DNA of 64,000 nt, taken from assembly GCA_023014485.1 (NCBI GenBank), contig JAJOZX010009454.1, forward strand, positions 1-64,000. Direction: 5' to 3'. The notes beneath the pieces were generated by a model. The model ran no database searches, was not told the DNA's origin, and saw only the letters and a program-made list of their open reading frames with translations. Numbering within the stretch: position 1 is the first letter of the stretch; each line of letters begins with the position of its first letter. Below are positions 24,116 through 36,604 of the stretch, piece by piece. This DNA comes from Bathynomus jamesi. Taxonomy: Eukaryota > Arthropoda > Malacostraca > Isopoda > Cirolanidae. The position numbers and the translations under genes are program-made.

Positions 24116-24228
24116 CAACCATACAAATGGTCAAATAAAATTAATTTGTAAAATAATTTCAGTTCACAGTTCTGCCTTCTAATCCTGGTTTCCTCCCTTT
24201 TTAATTTTTCTCTCATTGACATGATGTG

Positions 24229-24286
24229 ATGGACCCGACAGTGAGGCAAAATGGACCCGACAGTGAGGCAAAATGGACCCGACACA
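24229..24286. repeat. 22-bp tandem repeat, 2.6 copies
   Basis: The unit ATGGACCCGACAGTGAGGCA(AA) is repeated head to tail and followed by a C-rich segment. It lies in the AT-rich gap 24120-24871, which otherwise holds only a CA run at 24786-24806 and no gene I can see. Confidence 0.9.
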
Positions 24287-24871
24287 AAGGTTGGACCCCC
24301 TAGACCCCCCGCCTCCCACGCCCATGCTGAAGATGAAGGTTATATCAGTGTAATGTGACTGTATGAACGATGATATATGAGCATTTAAAAAAATTTATAC
24401 TGCGTTGTATTTTCATTTATTATTCTTAGAAAATTGGACGACATATACTCGTATATATTTAAGATATATTAACGTTCAAAATACAGTACTTTTTAATTCT
24501 CAGAATTGTTTGAGTCCCCGTTAATATATTTAGAAAGAAAATTCTTTTAATGGAACACTATTACAAAACTAAATTTGAACAGCACATTTTCATATATAAT
24601 TCCTATCGTATATCTTCCAAATTATGAACTAAACAGAATGTAAGAGGATTTCTTTCAACTCTTTTTCTATCAGTTAAAAATCAAATAATTATTTTTAGTC
24701 TATTTTGCGTTATTTTTTGAGGTGTTTTAGAATTTAACTACATTTTCACTGAAGTATTTGAGCGTTTTATTCAATGTGGGATGTCACACACACACACACA
24801 CACACAAACTTTCATATAATTAGGACTGTCATTAATTGGAGTATCTACTTAATCAGTAATGTGATTGTTAT

Positions 24872-25475
24872 TGTTAGAAAATCTAGAAGAGGAAGAACCA
24901 TTGTTGTCCCAAGGCGATACGATGACTAAGCTGATTGATGCGGCATTGCTTGTATATATATTAAGTTAAGGTGTATATATATCCATCTCATAATTGTAAG
25001 GTTAGTGAAAAATTAAATTAATTTAGAACTAGCATTTTTGAGCTCTTGTGGCATCGTTGTTTGGTCACATTGTTGGCATCATTTTGGGATGCTGCGCGTC
25101 CTTTCTACTCGTTTGTGGAAGGTCGTACGTAAAGGTGTGGTTTGATAGAGAGCTCTCTTGCAATTCAGTTTGGTTGTTTAGATACATGATTGTTGCATCG
25201 TGCAATAGTCCAGGTTGCGTTGTTGTTGCAAGGTTCAGAAAGAAGACCACAAATAGTACCCTTTTGTTTACCTTTTAAGTCATGTAATTTAAGGTCTAAG
25301 GTAGGCCCGCATCGAGTCAGCAATCTGAGGTTACCCTGAGGTAGGACCTAATAGGATCTCAAATCCGTAAGTTTTAATTTAGCTTAACTTGGGCTTTAGG
25401 TAGAACTTGCCCTTTAGAATTTGGCCGTTCACGGCTCAGCTGGGATTTCGAACCCGACAAATAAATAAAATAACA
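24872..25475 (+). repeat. 5' LTR of BEL copy B
   Basis: 604 bp. It is followed at 25476 by the same TGGTCCTTCAGAACC primer site as copy A. Confidence 0.95.
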
Positions 25476-25586
25476 TGGTCCTTCAGAACCGGATTTCTAC
25501 CCCAAGACTGAGTCAGTGACCATTTTTCGGCAAAGTTCTGATATTGTGCAAATTGTATCCCAAGTTAGGCCTAGACGGGTTGAGTA

Positions 25587-26025
25587 TTATTGAGTTAAGG
25601 TCCCAGGGTAAAAAGTTTGGTCGCCCAATTGCGAAACTTGGCCAGTCGTCTGTCGTTTTTTGGCCTACCTTTTTTCCGGTTTGGTTAATTTTGGGTTATT
25701 ATTGAATTAAGGTCCCAGGGTAAGTTTGGTCGCCCAATTGCGAAACTTGGCCAGTCGTCTGTCGTTTTTTGGCCTACCTTTTTTCCGGTTTGGTTAATTT
25801 TGGGTTATTATTGAATTAAGGTCCCAGGGTAAAGTTTGGTCGCCCAATTGCGAAACTTGGCCAGTCGTCTGTCATTTTTTGGCCTACTTTTTTTCCGGTT
25901 TGGTTAATTTTGGGTTATTATTGAATTAAGGTCCAGGGTAAAGTTTGGTCGCCCAATTGCGAAACTTGGCCAGTCGTCTGTCGTTTTTTGGCCTACTTTT
26001 TTCCGGTTTGGTTAATTTTGGGTCA
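25587..26025 (+). repeat. Leader tandem repeat, 4 units of 108-112 bp
   Basis: Units begin at 25587, 25699, 25808 and 25918; a partial unit starts at 26026. They are homologous to the two units in copy A and more alike to each other than to A, suggesting local expansion. Confidence 0.93.
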
Positions 26026-26200
26026 TTATTGAATTAAGGTCTGGGGTGGAAAATTTGGTATTCCACACTGGTGTTTGGTTAGTACCCCACTCAGCAATTC
26101 AGTTTATTTGAAAGTAAAATTTGCGTTTGATCAGTTTGGTTAAGTATTTCTGCCAATTCAGCTCATTTGGTATTGAGCCCAAGGGTTGTTTACATTGAAG

Positions 26201-28363
26201 ATGAGTGCATCTGAATGAACAAATTTATAAAAAGGAGAAGTGCCTACAAAGGTCTAATTACAAAGGTCATTGCCACTATAGATTCTGCCATAGAGCAAGA
26301 GGATTTACGCTTAGTGACTGCGAAGCTTGCCATATTAGAAACTAAAAAGGTTGCTCTAAGTGAGGTAAAAATTAAAATTGAGGCTCTATAGAAGAGGATG
26401 AAATAGAAAATAACATAATTTACTTGAAGAGATTATTGATGATATGACTAACGTAGGCCTCCGAGCAAAAGAGTTTAGCAGCTCAGTACAGTTAGAGACC
26501 AAGTCTAATAATGAAACACAACACTCAACAAATGATGCTTGTGAAGTTAAGGTTAACAGATCTGTAGTTCAATTACCGAGGCTTGTACTCAAAACATTTT
26601 CGGGGAGTATTCAGGAATGGCAAGGATGGGCAGACAGTTTTCAATCAGCAGTTCATTCTAGTCAAGTGTTAAGTGCCGTGGAGAAGTTTAATTATTTGCG
26701 GTCCCTCTTGGAAGGGGAGGCAGCAAAGACTATAGCAGGATTAGCATTAACAGAGGCTAATTATAATGTGCTTGGGATATATTAAAGAAACGGTTTGGTA
26801 AGCCAGAGATCTTAATAAAAGCCACGTCGTGCACTTTTAACTATACCTCCTGTTAATAATCCTAATAGTGTCAAGGAGTTACGGCAGTTATATGATGAAT
26901 TTGAAATTAGAAACTAGGTCTCTGACAACTTGGGTGTAGGAATGGAAAAGTATGGTATAATGTTGGTTCCTACACTGGAGTCTAAATTGCCTAGCTCAAT
27001 TTTGCTTGAATTAAGTAGGGGACACTCTGCAGAACATGTGTACATCCCCTTCAGCAGATGTTAAGTCTTTTAGGCACAGAATTAGCAAGACGAGAGGGAG
27101 TTGAGTTTGCACAGTGGGATGGTAAACAAGAGGACAAAGGCAGGCACAGCACCAAAGTTTCCACAAAAAGGAATAGCCCAGGTACAGTGTCAGCTCTACA
27201 TGCATCCTCTGAGAATAAATTAAAGGGAATCAAGGAATGTATACTTTGCGAAGGCAACCACAAGTCATATAAATGTGAGGTGGCTGAGGCCTTACCCTTT
27301 GAGAGAGAGAAAGGACAGGGTAACTAAGTCCACAGCATGTTTTAAATGTTTTTTGAAAGGTCATAGAGCAAGGTTTTGTAAGTTTAAAATTTTGTGCAAA
27401 AAATGTCATGGTAGGCATCAGCCATTATTGTGTGAAAACACTCTTAGTAGGCCTACCCCAGAAGTAGAGACATCAGTGGCACATGCCACTGCTATGCAAG
27501 GGAGTAAAAGTAAAGGGGGATTATTGCAAACAACTGCAGCCTTATTAATTGGGAATGAGGGAGAAGCTACTGTAAGAGTGTTGTTTGATAGTGGTAGCCA
27601 GTGTAGTTTTATTAAGACCAGAATTTCCAGAAAATTGAAGTTTAAAGAACTTAAGAGGGAAAATTTAAGAATTTCTGGGTTTGGGGGTTCCGTTCAAAAC
27701 CGAACCAAATTTAAGAAGGTAGAAGTTCTGGTTAAAGGGTTGTTACCGCAAAGTCCCACTATCAAGGTCCAAGCTGTAGAGATTGAGGAACTTTGTGCTC
27801 CAGTCACTACTTGTTTAGATATGGCATGTGTCCAAGAATTGCAAGTTAAAGGAATTAATTTGGGCAATAATAAGTTTGAGGGAACAGAAGATATTAGTCT
27901 TTTGATTGGAGCTGACTATTATTGGGACTTCATCACTGGTAATATTGTCCGTACATCTCAGGCCCAGTAGCTATTGAAAGTAAGCTAGGCTGGATGCTAC
28001 ATGGTAGTTATTGCAATGAAATGGAAGTTAAGGCTCTCTTTGTTAAGATTGAGGAGAACAGCCATGGTCTGGAAAGGCATTTGAAAGCATTTGGGAACTT
28101 GAATCTATTGGTATAAAGGACAACCAGGCAAGTACAGTGAACAATGATGTTTTAGAGCACTTTGAAAAAGGGATTGGGTTTAGAGATGGTTGCTATGAAG
28201 TTGGCCTACCATGGAAGGATTCTTGCAACCCGGTTCAAACCTTCAGCTAGCTAATCGGAGGTTGGAGACTTCATTGTACAGGCTAAGAAAAAATGAGGAG
28301 TTGTTAATTGAATACGATGAGGCCATCCTAAGTTATGTAAGGGAGGGCTATGCTGAAAGGGTG
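26201..28363 (+). pseudogene. BEL copy B gag and protease region
   Basis: Start ATG 26201 as in copy A. It carries the DUF1759 domain (26580-26780), knuckles (CILCEGNHKSYKC, CFKCFLKGHRARFC) and an intact protease site DSGSQ (27587-27601). Frame breaks occur near 26770, 26910, 27050, 27300 and 27960, mostly one-base losses or gains. Confidence 0.88.
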
Positions 28364-31300
28364 CAAGGTGAGCTGGTGAGCCAGGAGGCACATTATCTGC
28401 CACACCATGCAGTGGTACGGCGGCGAGACAAAACTACCACCAAACTGAGGGTAGTTTTTGATGGCTCAGCCAAGGACAAAGGTGGTGTGTCCTTGAATGA
28501 CGTTTGGATGCGGGGCCAAATTTAAATGCAGATTATTTCCTTGTACTGAGATTCAGGTTTGGTAGAGTAGCATTGACTGCAGATGTGAAGCAAGCTTTTT
28601 GCGGATAAAGTTAAAACCAGAGGACAGAGATGCAGTAAGGTATCTGTGGGTGGATACGAAAGACTTGTTTGAAAATGAACCTAAGGTTCAAGCATATAGA
28701 ATGAAGTCAGTGTTGTTTGGCCTCAGCTCTAGTCCATTTCTGTTGGCAGCTACTATGCAGTACCATTTTAAGAAATATTCTGAAGTCTATCCTAACACTA
28801 TTGAACACATAAGGAAAAAATTTTATGTTGATTTGCTATGTTCCGTGGATAATACAGAAATGGCTAAACAGATATTCATGGAGGCTAGAGCTATAATGAG
28901 GGAGGCTGGCATGGAGCTCAGAAAATGGCAGACCAATCATTCGCAATTACAAGAGTTATGAGTCATTCCTCTGTAGTACCTGATGCAGCAGAAAGTATTG
29001 AGGATTCTGGTATTAAGGAGTTGTGGGCAATAGACGCCAAAGGTGCTAGGCATCGTTTGGCAGCAAGATGATGATTTGTTTACCTTCAATGGGAAATCTT
29101 TAGTAGAGCTGGCCGAGAATGAGACAAGGTGGACAAAACGTACAGCTCTTAGTTTGGCTTCGAAGGTCTTTGATCCTCTTGGATTCCTGGCTCCATTTGT
29201 GATAAAGTCAAAAATTTGGTTTCAGAGCCTCTGGAAATTGGACTTGGTTGGGACCAAGAGTTACCTGATCATATGGTGGTAAGGTGGAAATATTGGTTCA
29301 AAGAATTGGCACATCTTGGAGACATTGAAATCCCAAGATGGTACTTTGGAGAGTTGAACAATAGTCCAGACAATTTGGAGCTGCACATCTTTTGTGATGC
29401 AAGTGAGGAAGCCTATGCAACTTGTATTTATATAAGAGGCGCATTGCAAGAAGAAGTAAGTTGCAGGTTGGTGCTGCAAAGAGTAGAGTAGCACCTTTGA
29501 AAAGGCTTTCTGTTCCAAGGTTGGAATTGATGGGTGCGTTATTGCTAGTCGGCTTGCAATTACGTGCGAAAGTCTTTGGCCCTCTATGAAATTCCAAGCT
29601 ATTATTGGACAGACTCCACTATAGTTTGGCACTGGTTAAGAAGTCAGGCAAGGAAATGGAAACCATTTGTTGCCAATAGGGTGGAGGAAATTCAAGCGCA
29701 CACAGATCCCAAGCATGGAAGCAGTCCAGGCATCCAAAACCCCGCTGATTTACCAAACACGAGGAATTTCGGTGAAAGATCTTTCACAATCAAGTTGTGG
29801 TGGAATGGGCCAGAGTGGCTAAAACTTGGAAGTGAAAACTGGCCTTCTAATCAGCCTATTGTAGGAGAATGCCAGGCTGAAGAAGCATGGGTGAGTGAGG
29901 TGAGAAAATGCGCTGTGAACAGTTGTCAAGTTATGCAGCAGGACCCCATATTGAGGCTTGAGGACATTAGCAGTCTGAAAAGATTGTTAAGAGTGACAGC
30001 ATGGATATATAGATTTACCAACAACATTAAGGGAGAAACAAGAAGGGAAGGAATTCTGAACAGTAATGAGATTCGGCAAGCCAGGAAATACTGGGTGGTA
30101 TATGCGCAGAAGGAAAAATTTGGTGAAGAGCGGGAATTGCTCACCAGCCATCCATTACAGGTTCTACCAACACATTCTGCGCTCAAGGGTTTGGATGTGT
30201 TTTTGGATCAGGATTTATTGAGAGTAGGAGGTTAGACTACAGTTTTCTGGGCTTCCAGAGGAGAAAAGACATCCAATTTGCTACCTTCTGGGGGGCACTT
30301 TGTGGACCTTTTGATCTGGATACTCATCATAAGCTGTTACATGCTGGAGTTAGAGAAGTGATAATAGAGATTAGACAACAATTTTGGATTCTCAAAATTA
30401 GACAAGTAGTGAAAAAGGTCTTGCATAAATGTGTGGTTTGCAAGCGTTGGAGTGCAAAGCCTTATTATGAAAAGGTGGCTCCACTTCCAAGAGAACGGTG
30501 TGTCTATACTGCCCCATTTGATGTAGTGGGAGTAGACTTTGCAGGGCCAGTCTATGTGTATGAGCGAGGGGAGTCTAACAAAGGTTATATATGTCTTTTC
30601 ACCTGTGCTACCACCAGAGCAATCCATTGGAGTTGGTAAGCAACTTAAGTAGTGATGTATTTCTTTTGGCCTTTAAAAGGTTTGTGAACAGAAGGGGTTT
30701 CCCAAATAAAATCATATCGGATAATGCAAAAACCTTCAAAAAGGCTGCAAAGGAACTCCAAGAAATTTGGTCCTTGCTAAAAGAGGAAGGATTCCAATCC
30801 TACTTTTCACACCAAGGGGTACAGTGGGAGTTTATTGTTGAGAGAGCACCATGGTGGGGAGGATTTTGGGAAAGGCTAGTGAGAAGTGTAAAGTGTCCAT
30901 TAAAGAAACTTTTAGCTAATGCTCATTTGAGCAAAGAAGAATTCTCTACTGTTTTATGTGAAGTAGAAGCAATGGTGAACAGTAGGCCTATCACTTTTGT
31001 TTACAACAGTAGGCAGGATGCAGAGCCATTGACACCAAATCATTTTCTTTGTGGTAAACGATTAACATCAAGCCCCAGTGTGCCAGAAGACTTGCAGCCT
31101 ATCCAGAGCACTCAAGGAGAGTTAACCAGACGGTTCAGGTACCTTGAAGAGCTACAAGATCAGTTATGGAAGAGGTGGCAGATGGAATACTTGCCAGAAC
31201 TCAATTATTACCCATCAGGCAAGGTAAAGGGCTCCAATGCAAATTGTATCAAGGTGGGAGAAGTGGTAATGATTGGGGATGAAAGACCAAGGCAATGCTG

Positions 31301-31580
31301 GAAGCTTGGCATAATTGAAGAGTTGTTTGTTGGCAAAGACAATTTAGTTAGGTCTGCACTGGTAAAGACTTCAGGAGGAAAGTTAAAGAGACCTATACAA
31401 AAACTCTATGCTTTAGAAATCAGCAAAAACACAGATAGTCAAGATGAAACATTTGAGTTACAGCTCATGAAGAAGGCTTGGCTAACCTTGCAGAAGGTAA
31501 TGACAACAATGCCTCTTCGGTGGGGAGTGTTAGAAAATCTAGAAGAGGAAGAACCATTGTGTCCCAAGGCGATACGATGA
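28364..31580 (+). pseudogene. BEL copy B reverse transcriptase, RNase H and integrase
   Basis: RT, RNase H and integrase follow copy A closely but are cut by about ten small indels (for example near 28505, 28600, 28955, 29040, 29235, 29480, 29730, 30233 and 30630). The RT box is shortened to YVD. The integrase second Asp is intact (GAT 30720-30722), unlike copy A, and the Glu region (GFWERLVRSVK) is present. The reading frame runs into the 3' LTR, where one T is missing relative to copy A. Confidence 0.9.
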
Positions 31581-32126
31581 CTAAGCTGATTGATGCGGCA
31601 TTGCTTGTATATATATTAAGTTAAGGTTATATATATCCATCTCATAATTGTAAGGTTAGTGAAAAATTAAATTAATTTAGAACTAGCATTTTTGAGCTCT
31701 GTGGCATCGTTGTTTGGTCACATTGTTGGCATCATTTTGGGATGCTGCGCGTCCTTTCTACTCGTTTGTGGAAGGTCGTACGTAAAGGTGTGGTTGATAG
31801 AGAGCTCTCTTGCAATCAGTTTGGTTGTTTAGATACATGATTGTTGCATCGTGCAATAGTCCAGGTTGCGTGTTGTTGCAAGGTTCAGAAAGAAGACCAC
31901 AATAGTACCCTTTTGTTTACCTTTTAAGTTCATGTAATTTAAGGTCTAAGGTAGGCCCGCATCGAGTCAGCAACTCTGAGGTTACCCTGAGGTAGGACCT
32001 AATAGGATCTCAAATCCGTAAGTTTTAATTTAGCTTAACTTGGGCTTTAGGTAGAACTTGCCCTTTAGAATTTGGCCGTTCACGGCTCAGCTGGGATTTC
32101 GAACCCGACAAATAAATAAAATAACA
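31528..32126 (+). repeat. 3' LTR of BEL copy B
   Basis: 599 bp, almost identical to the 5' LTR of this copy, preceded by GGTGGGGAG. Confidence 0.95.
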
Positions 32127-32269
32127 GTTATAGCAAGAAAACATTAGATGTAAGCACAAATGTTTTATCAAACTTTGATATAAATAAATAAATAAAATAC
32201 ACCAACAAAAACAAACACATCCGTTGAGAGTGGAATCGTTATACCACGGGCATGATTTAGTGGAAAAGT

Positions 32270-32783
32270 AATTAAGAATTCTTAAGTTTATTGCATTTTA
32301 GATAAGCCATTATTCAACATTTAGTATAACCACCTCGAGCACAGATAATGGCTTAAAACTCGAAGGCTCGTCTAATTTCGAGAGAAATTGCTTGTCATTT
32401 CGAGTACACAATACGACAGAAGTCTTGTAGGTTTAATGCCTCCACTTCTGAGGTATCATATTTCTTGTGGCTTCCACAAATACTTTATGGTGTTTAGATC
32501 AGGACTTTGTGGTGGAAAGTTTAGCATTCGGACCCTCCCACTCCATTCCTACCTCTCCAAATAAGCTTTGTTGAATATTGCAGTGTGTGGGTGGTTGTTT
32601 TGCTGGAAGGGGAATCTCCTCTTAATTAAACGAACTCCATTGGGTAGTGCATCCCAAAGCAAAATCCTGTAGAAGTGCATCTTATGCATATTTGAACCTG
32701 CTTTCGGAAAATCGCCCACTCCATCTGGACTGAAGGAACCCGCACCACCACAGAACAACTACCATATTTTACCGTTCAGGATT
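32270..32783 (-). pseudogene. Tc1-like transposase relic, C-terminal part
   Basis: Read leftwards, pieces of a Tc1 transposase appear: LLWDALPNGVRLIKRR, a degraded FQQNNHPHTA box (family QQDNDPKHT, so the catalytic Asp is lost), PPQSPDLN near 32500 and a C-terminal ARGGYTK near 32330. The N-terminal part continues at 36605-37085 on the far side of the inserted hAT. Terminal repeats were not found. Confidence 0.7.
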
Positions 32784-32791
32784 GGTCTCAT

Positions 32792-35700
32792 CAGTGGCGG
32801 TCCTAGCTTACATGACGCCCTGGGCGAACCTCACCTTCAGCGCCCCCCCCCCCTGTTCGCCAACACACACACATTCGAATCCCCCAAAATAAAGGACAGA
32901 CATAACTCTTTCACAAAATAACTTTTTATTGGACTAATTGTTGGAACTTCAGAACCAAAACAAAGACTCAAATTTCTGAATTTTACAAATCCTTCATCAC
33001 GTAAATAGAATAACTCACTTAAGAGAATGTAATTATGATACTATGAACAGGAAAAATACAAATTAAATTGCACAACTGCCATAAATAAACTAGAGAATCA
33101 AATTTCTAAATTGTACAAATGCTCTATCACATAAATAGAATAAGACACTTAAGAGAGGGTAATTATTATGCTACACTTTGAACAAGAAACAAAATAAATT
33201 GCACCACAGCACAACTGTCATCTAAAGCCTGACTCTTCTTACCTTCCTTGATGCAAAGTCATGAATTAAATCATCATATGAAATCTGCTCAGCAATTGTA
33301 TGATTTATACTGATGATGGCCAGACCGGTAAGGCGTTCCTGTGACATAGTTGACCTCAGGTAGGATTTGATGAGCTTCAGCTTTGAAAAGCTCCTCTCTG
33401 CTTCAGCAACAGTGACTGGAAGAGTAAGACCAATTCTGAGAGCAGTCCACAAATTTGGATATATTTCAGAGAGCTCCCTTTCATGGATAAATGTCAGCAG
33501 TTCAAGCAAGGATATGGTCTTTGATGGCAAGTCAGGCAAGTTCTTCAGCTCCTGTGCAAGCTCTCTGCCATCCAAGTCAGATTGTCCCTTAAAGTGTAGT
33601 GTAGTACTAAGGTTCACACATTGTTCTGTCAGCTCCTCAAATGTGAGATTTTGGAAATGTGTCAGCACTCCAAACTTCTCTCCACAATTTCCAACGTGGA
33701 AAATCTTTCCTGAATGGCTGATGTTGCAGCATCAACCACTGCATTGAAAAATGTCACCTCCAGCTTCTTCAAAGCATCAATCAAGGGCTCATCAGATGCT
33801 TCATAGGAGAAGTGCCGCTTTGTGGACCTCAGCCGTTTTTGTTTTAACACAGCCTCCACATTCATTTGTTCACAGATATCTGTGGCTGCCATTTGTGCAG
33901 CCACAAAACCTGTTGCCCTGTAATTGCGGAGACCTCTCTCTGTTTTTTTTAGGAGATTTACTGCAACATCAACGTGCATGCTAGGAGACTGCATCTGCTT
34001 GCTCACATGCTGAATTTGGCACAACAGGTCATGCCACACCACTGAACAAATGGCGAAGCGGTATGACCCAACCTCCTCTGACAGAGATTGAGCCTCGACC
34101 TTTATTACAGAGTCTTTGGTGTGGTCCCTCACCTCGATCAGTGCATCTCTCACTGCAGCTGCCTGATATCTCAGGGGCTCCACACTCTTGATCTTGCTTT
34201 CCCACCTTGTATCAGACCACATCTTCAATGTGATGTTCACATGTTTTTTCAAAATGGCCCATCGTTGTGTGGAGGCTGAAAACAAGTTGTAAAGCTTCTG
34301 CAAGATGCCAAAGTAACTTGTGGCATCAATAGATCCCTTAGCAGCATCGGCCACAAGCAAATTCAGAGAATGAGCCCCACATGGAACAAACAGAGCTCTG
34401 GGATTAATTTCTAGGAGCCTGGATTGAACACCCTTGTTTTTTCCCCTCATGTTGGCCCCGTTGTCGTATGATTGTCCTCTACAGTCCATGAAAGGAACTT
34501 TTAGCTCCTCCAGTCTCTTCAGAATCAGAGATGCCAAATGTTGACCAGTGGACTCCTCTGCCTCCAAAAACCCCATGAAATGTTCCTTTATATGGCTTCC
34601 CCTCCAGTGACACAACCCGAATCACAACTGACAACTGTTCAGTGTGGCTGATATCTGGAGTGCAATCTAGAATTATTGAAAAAAACTTTGATTGTTTGAT
34701 GTCGCTCACCATTGCTGAAATGGTCTTGCTGCTCGACAAATCAATGAGTTCGTTTTGTATGTGGTGGCCGAGGTAGCTGGTGTGACTGGAGGTCCCTTTT
34801 TGGACACGGTTAATGTACTCTTGCATTATAGGATCAAATTGTGCCATCAGTTCAACTTCTTTCAGAAAATTGCCATTTGATGGTGAGAACAATTTTTCTG
34901 TATGTCCCCTTAGTGCCAAATTCCTAACTGCCAGAGAATGCACAATAGCAGTGAGACGTGTCAGCACCGCTCTCCATCTCAACTTCTCAGCCTCCAGAAG
35001 TGCCATCTCCTGCTTGTCAATGGTCTCCCCCTTTCATCCTCACTGCCAGTTCTTTCCAGATTTTCATAGAATTTAGGTGTTCTGAACTGTTGTCATGTGA
35101 TGTGAGCAATGAGCTTGCATGCTTCCAGTCCGAGAGTCCCAAACTTGTTAAATTTATTTTCCTCTTGGAAAATAATGTACAACAGAAACAGAAAAGGCTG
35201 TTGTTTTTTAAGGAATAGACCAACCAACTTCTGGTTATATTTTCCCCACTAACCAATGACTTCCTGAAGTATTGATGGTGGAAACTTCTTCCGTCACTGT
35301 CGTTTTTAGGGAATACAAAGTCAGATGGTACTTGACTTGGTCCCCTGGAAACCAGTTGTGTCCGAATTCTCTCAGTCAGAACTGAAGGCCAGTTAGCAGG
35401 GTCGGTGGACAGAGACTCATCCTCAGGAGGCGATTCTGCTCCAGGCCTTTCTAATAGAAAGAACAAGAGCATATTATTAGTATACACACCTAAGTTAGAT
35501 AACACATTATTCACAGCACTTTGTTATGGTGGTGGTGTTATGGAATTATGGTGGTGAAACACCACACATACCCAGTAACCCAGACCCAGTGATAATAACA
35601 TTATAATTTATAACTGTTTGCAAAATGCTTTGCAGGGATGCACACACATACACATACACACACACCCACACACACAGACATATGTGCACACAAACTCACC

Positions 35701-36596
35701 TGAAGAGTCCTGCCGGGGAGAAGTAGAAGCAAATGGGTCTTCATCCTCAGGATCAGACTGCATTTGTGGAGACATATGTGAGGCTGAGGAGGTAGATGGC
35801 TCCTCAGCCTCAATAATGGCAGAAGTAGACGGCTTCTCATTCTGGCTAGTGGCAGAGGGTGTTCCAAAATATTTCAAAAGTGCCCCTGCAAATAGTAAAA
35901 TAGAACATAACAGACCAATGCATGAATAGGCTAGTACAATTAATTTAACATGTTATTAAGCACAATTTATTAAACTTTTAGAATAGGAAACAAATGAATA
36001 ATACAACCTCCTTGGTTAATGGCTAATTATATACATAATAGTACACTTCAAATGACTCAGAAAGCTATATCACAAAATAGCAGTGCAATATAGCAGTGAA
36101 GAGTAGATGACATAGCTCTATACCTTTATCTTTTGCTCGTTTCTCCTCTTCTTCTTTCCTCTTTTTTCTAAACTGAGCACCTGATAGCTTTGACCTCTTC
36201 TTATCCATTTGCGGTTATTTGACAGACCTTAGTGGCTTAGTGTGAAGATTCGTTCTGTAATAAATAATATACATTTCACTATTTAACCAAACCCAGAAAA
36301 ATAACATTACATATGTTAAAGTATGGGCCTTTATTCCCAATAATATTAATCTGGAAGCATTTTGCATTGTTTAGGTCTTTTATGGGAAGGTTTATGGAAA
36401 ATGCAATAGATGGTTTTTTATTAATAAAAATATATTATTGATCTTTATTATTTATTTATTTTATTTTTATTTTATTTATTCTTTATTTATTTATTCTTAT
36501 TTTTATTTTTATTTTTTTTGCAGGCGCTCATGCCGCCCCTCCACAAATGCCGCCCTGTGCGGCTGCCCATATTGCCCATATGAGGAACCGCCACTG
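32792..36596 (-). mobile_element. Near-complete hAT transposon
   Basis: 3.8 kb with ends CAGTGGCGGTCCT and, inverted, CAGTGGCGGTTCCT. An exact 8-bp target duplication GGTCTCAT lies at 32784-32791 and 36597-36604. It is inserted in a Tc1-like element. The minus strand carries a full set of ZMYM1-like hAT transposase domains. A TTTA-rich stretch (36440-36520) lies near its right end. Confidence 0.93.
33222..36208 (-). pseudogene. ZMYM1-like hAT transposase, three frameshifts
   Basis: Exon 1 is 36208-36124 (MDKKRSKLSGAQFRKKRK, then GTATAG). Exon 2 is 35886-35700 (acceptor TTTGCAG, donor GTGAGT). Exon 3 runs from 35450 (acceptor CTATTAG), and the split codons join in phase. Exon 3 encodes the TTF zinc finger (SWLVYSLKNNSLFCFCCTLF), a DUF4371 region with the first catalytic Asp (FFSIILDCTPDISHTEQL), a middle region with DNGANMRG and CGAHSLNLL, and the hATC dimerisation domain (AEAERSFSKLKLIKSYL). 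Frameshifts near 35030, 34600 and 33665 break it. No in-frame nonsense codon stood out, so the inactivation is recent. Intron 2 contains a CA microsatellite (35640-35690). Confidence 0.85.
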
Positions 36597-36604
36597 GGTC
36601 TCAT

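Larger units (their letters stand above)
24872..32126 (+). mobile_element. BEL/Pao LTR retrotransposon, copy B
   Basis: Same family as copy A, 7255 bp, with target duplication GTTAT at 24867-24871 and 32127-32131. It has no inserted hAT. Many single-base indels split the frame. The YVDD box has lost one Asp by an in-frame 3-bp deletion (28824-28835 reads YVDL). Confidence 0.95.

Noticed and set aside
25587..26025. CRISPR-like or satellite array
   Set aside because: Units abut without spacers and lie in a BEL leader with a homologous two-unit version in copy A.
35608..35867. Cys/Val-rich minus-strand ORF ends near 35620-35690
   Set aside because: This part is translation of a CA microsatellite within the intron of the hAT gene.
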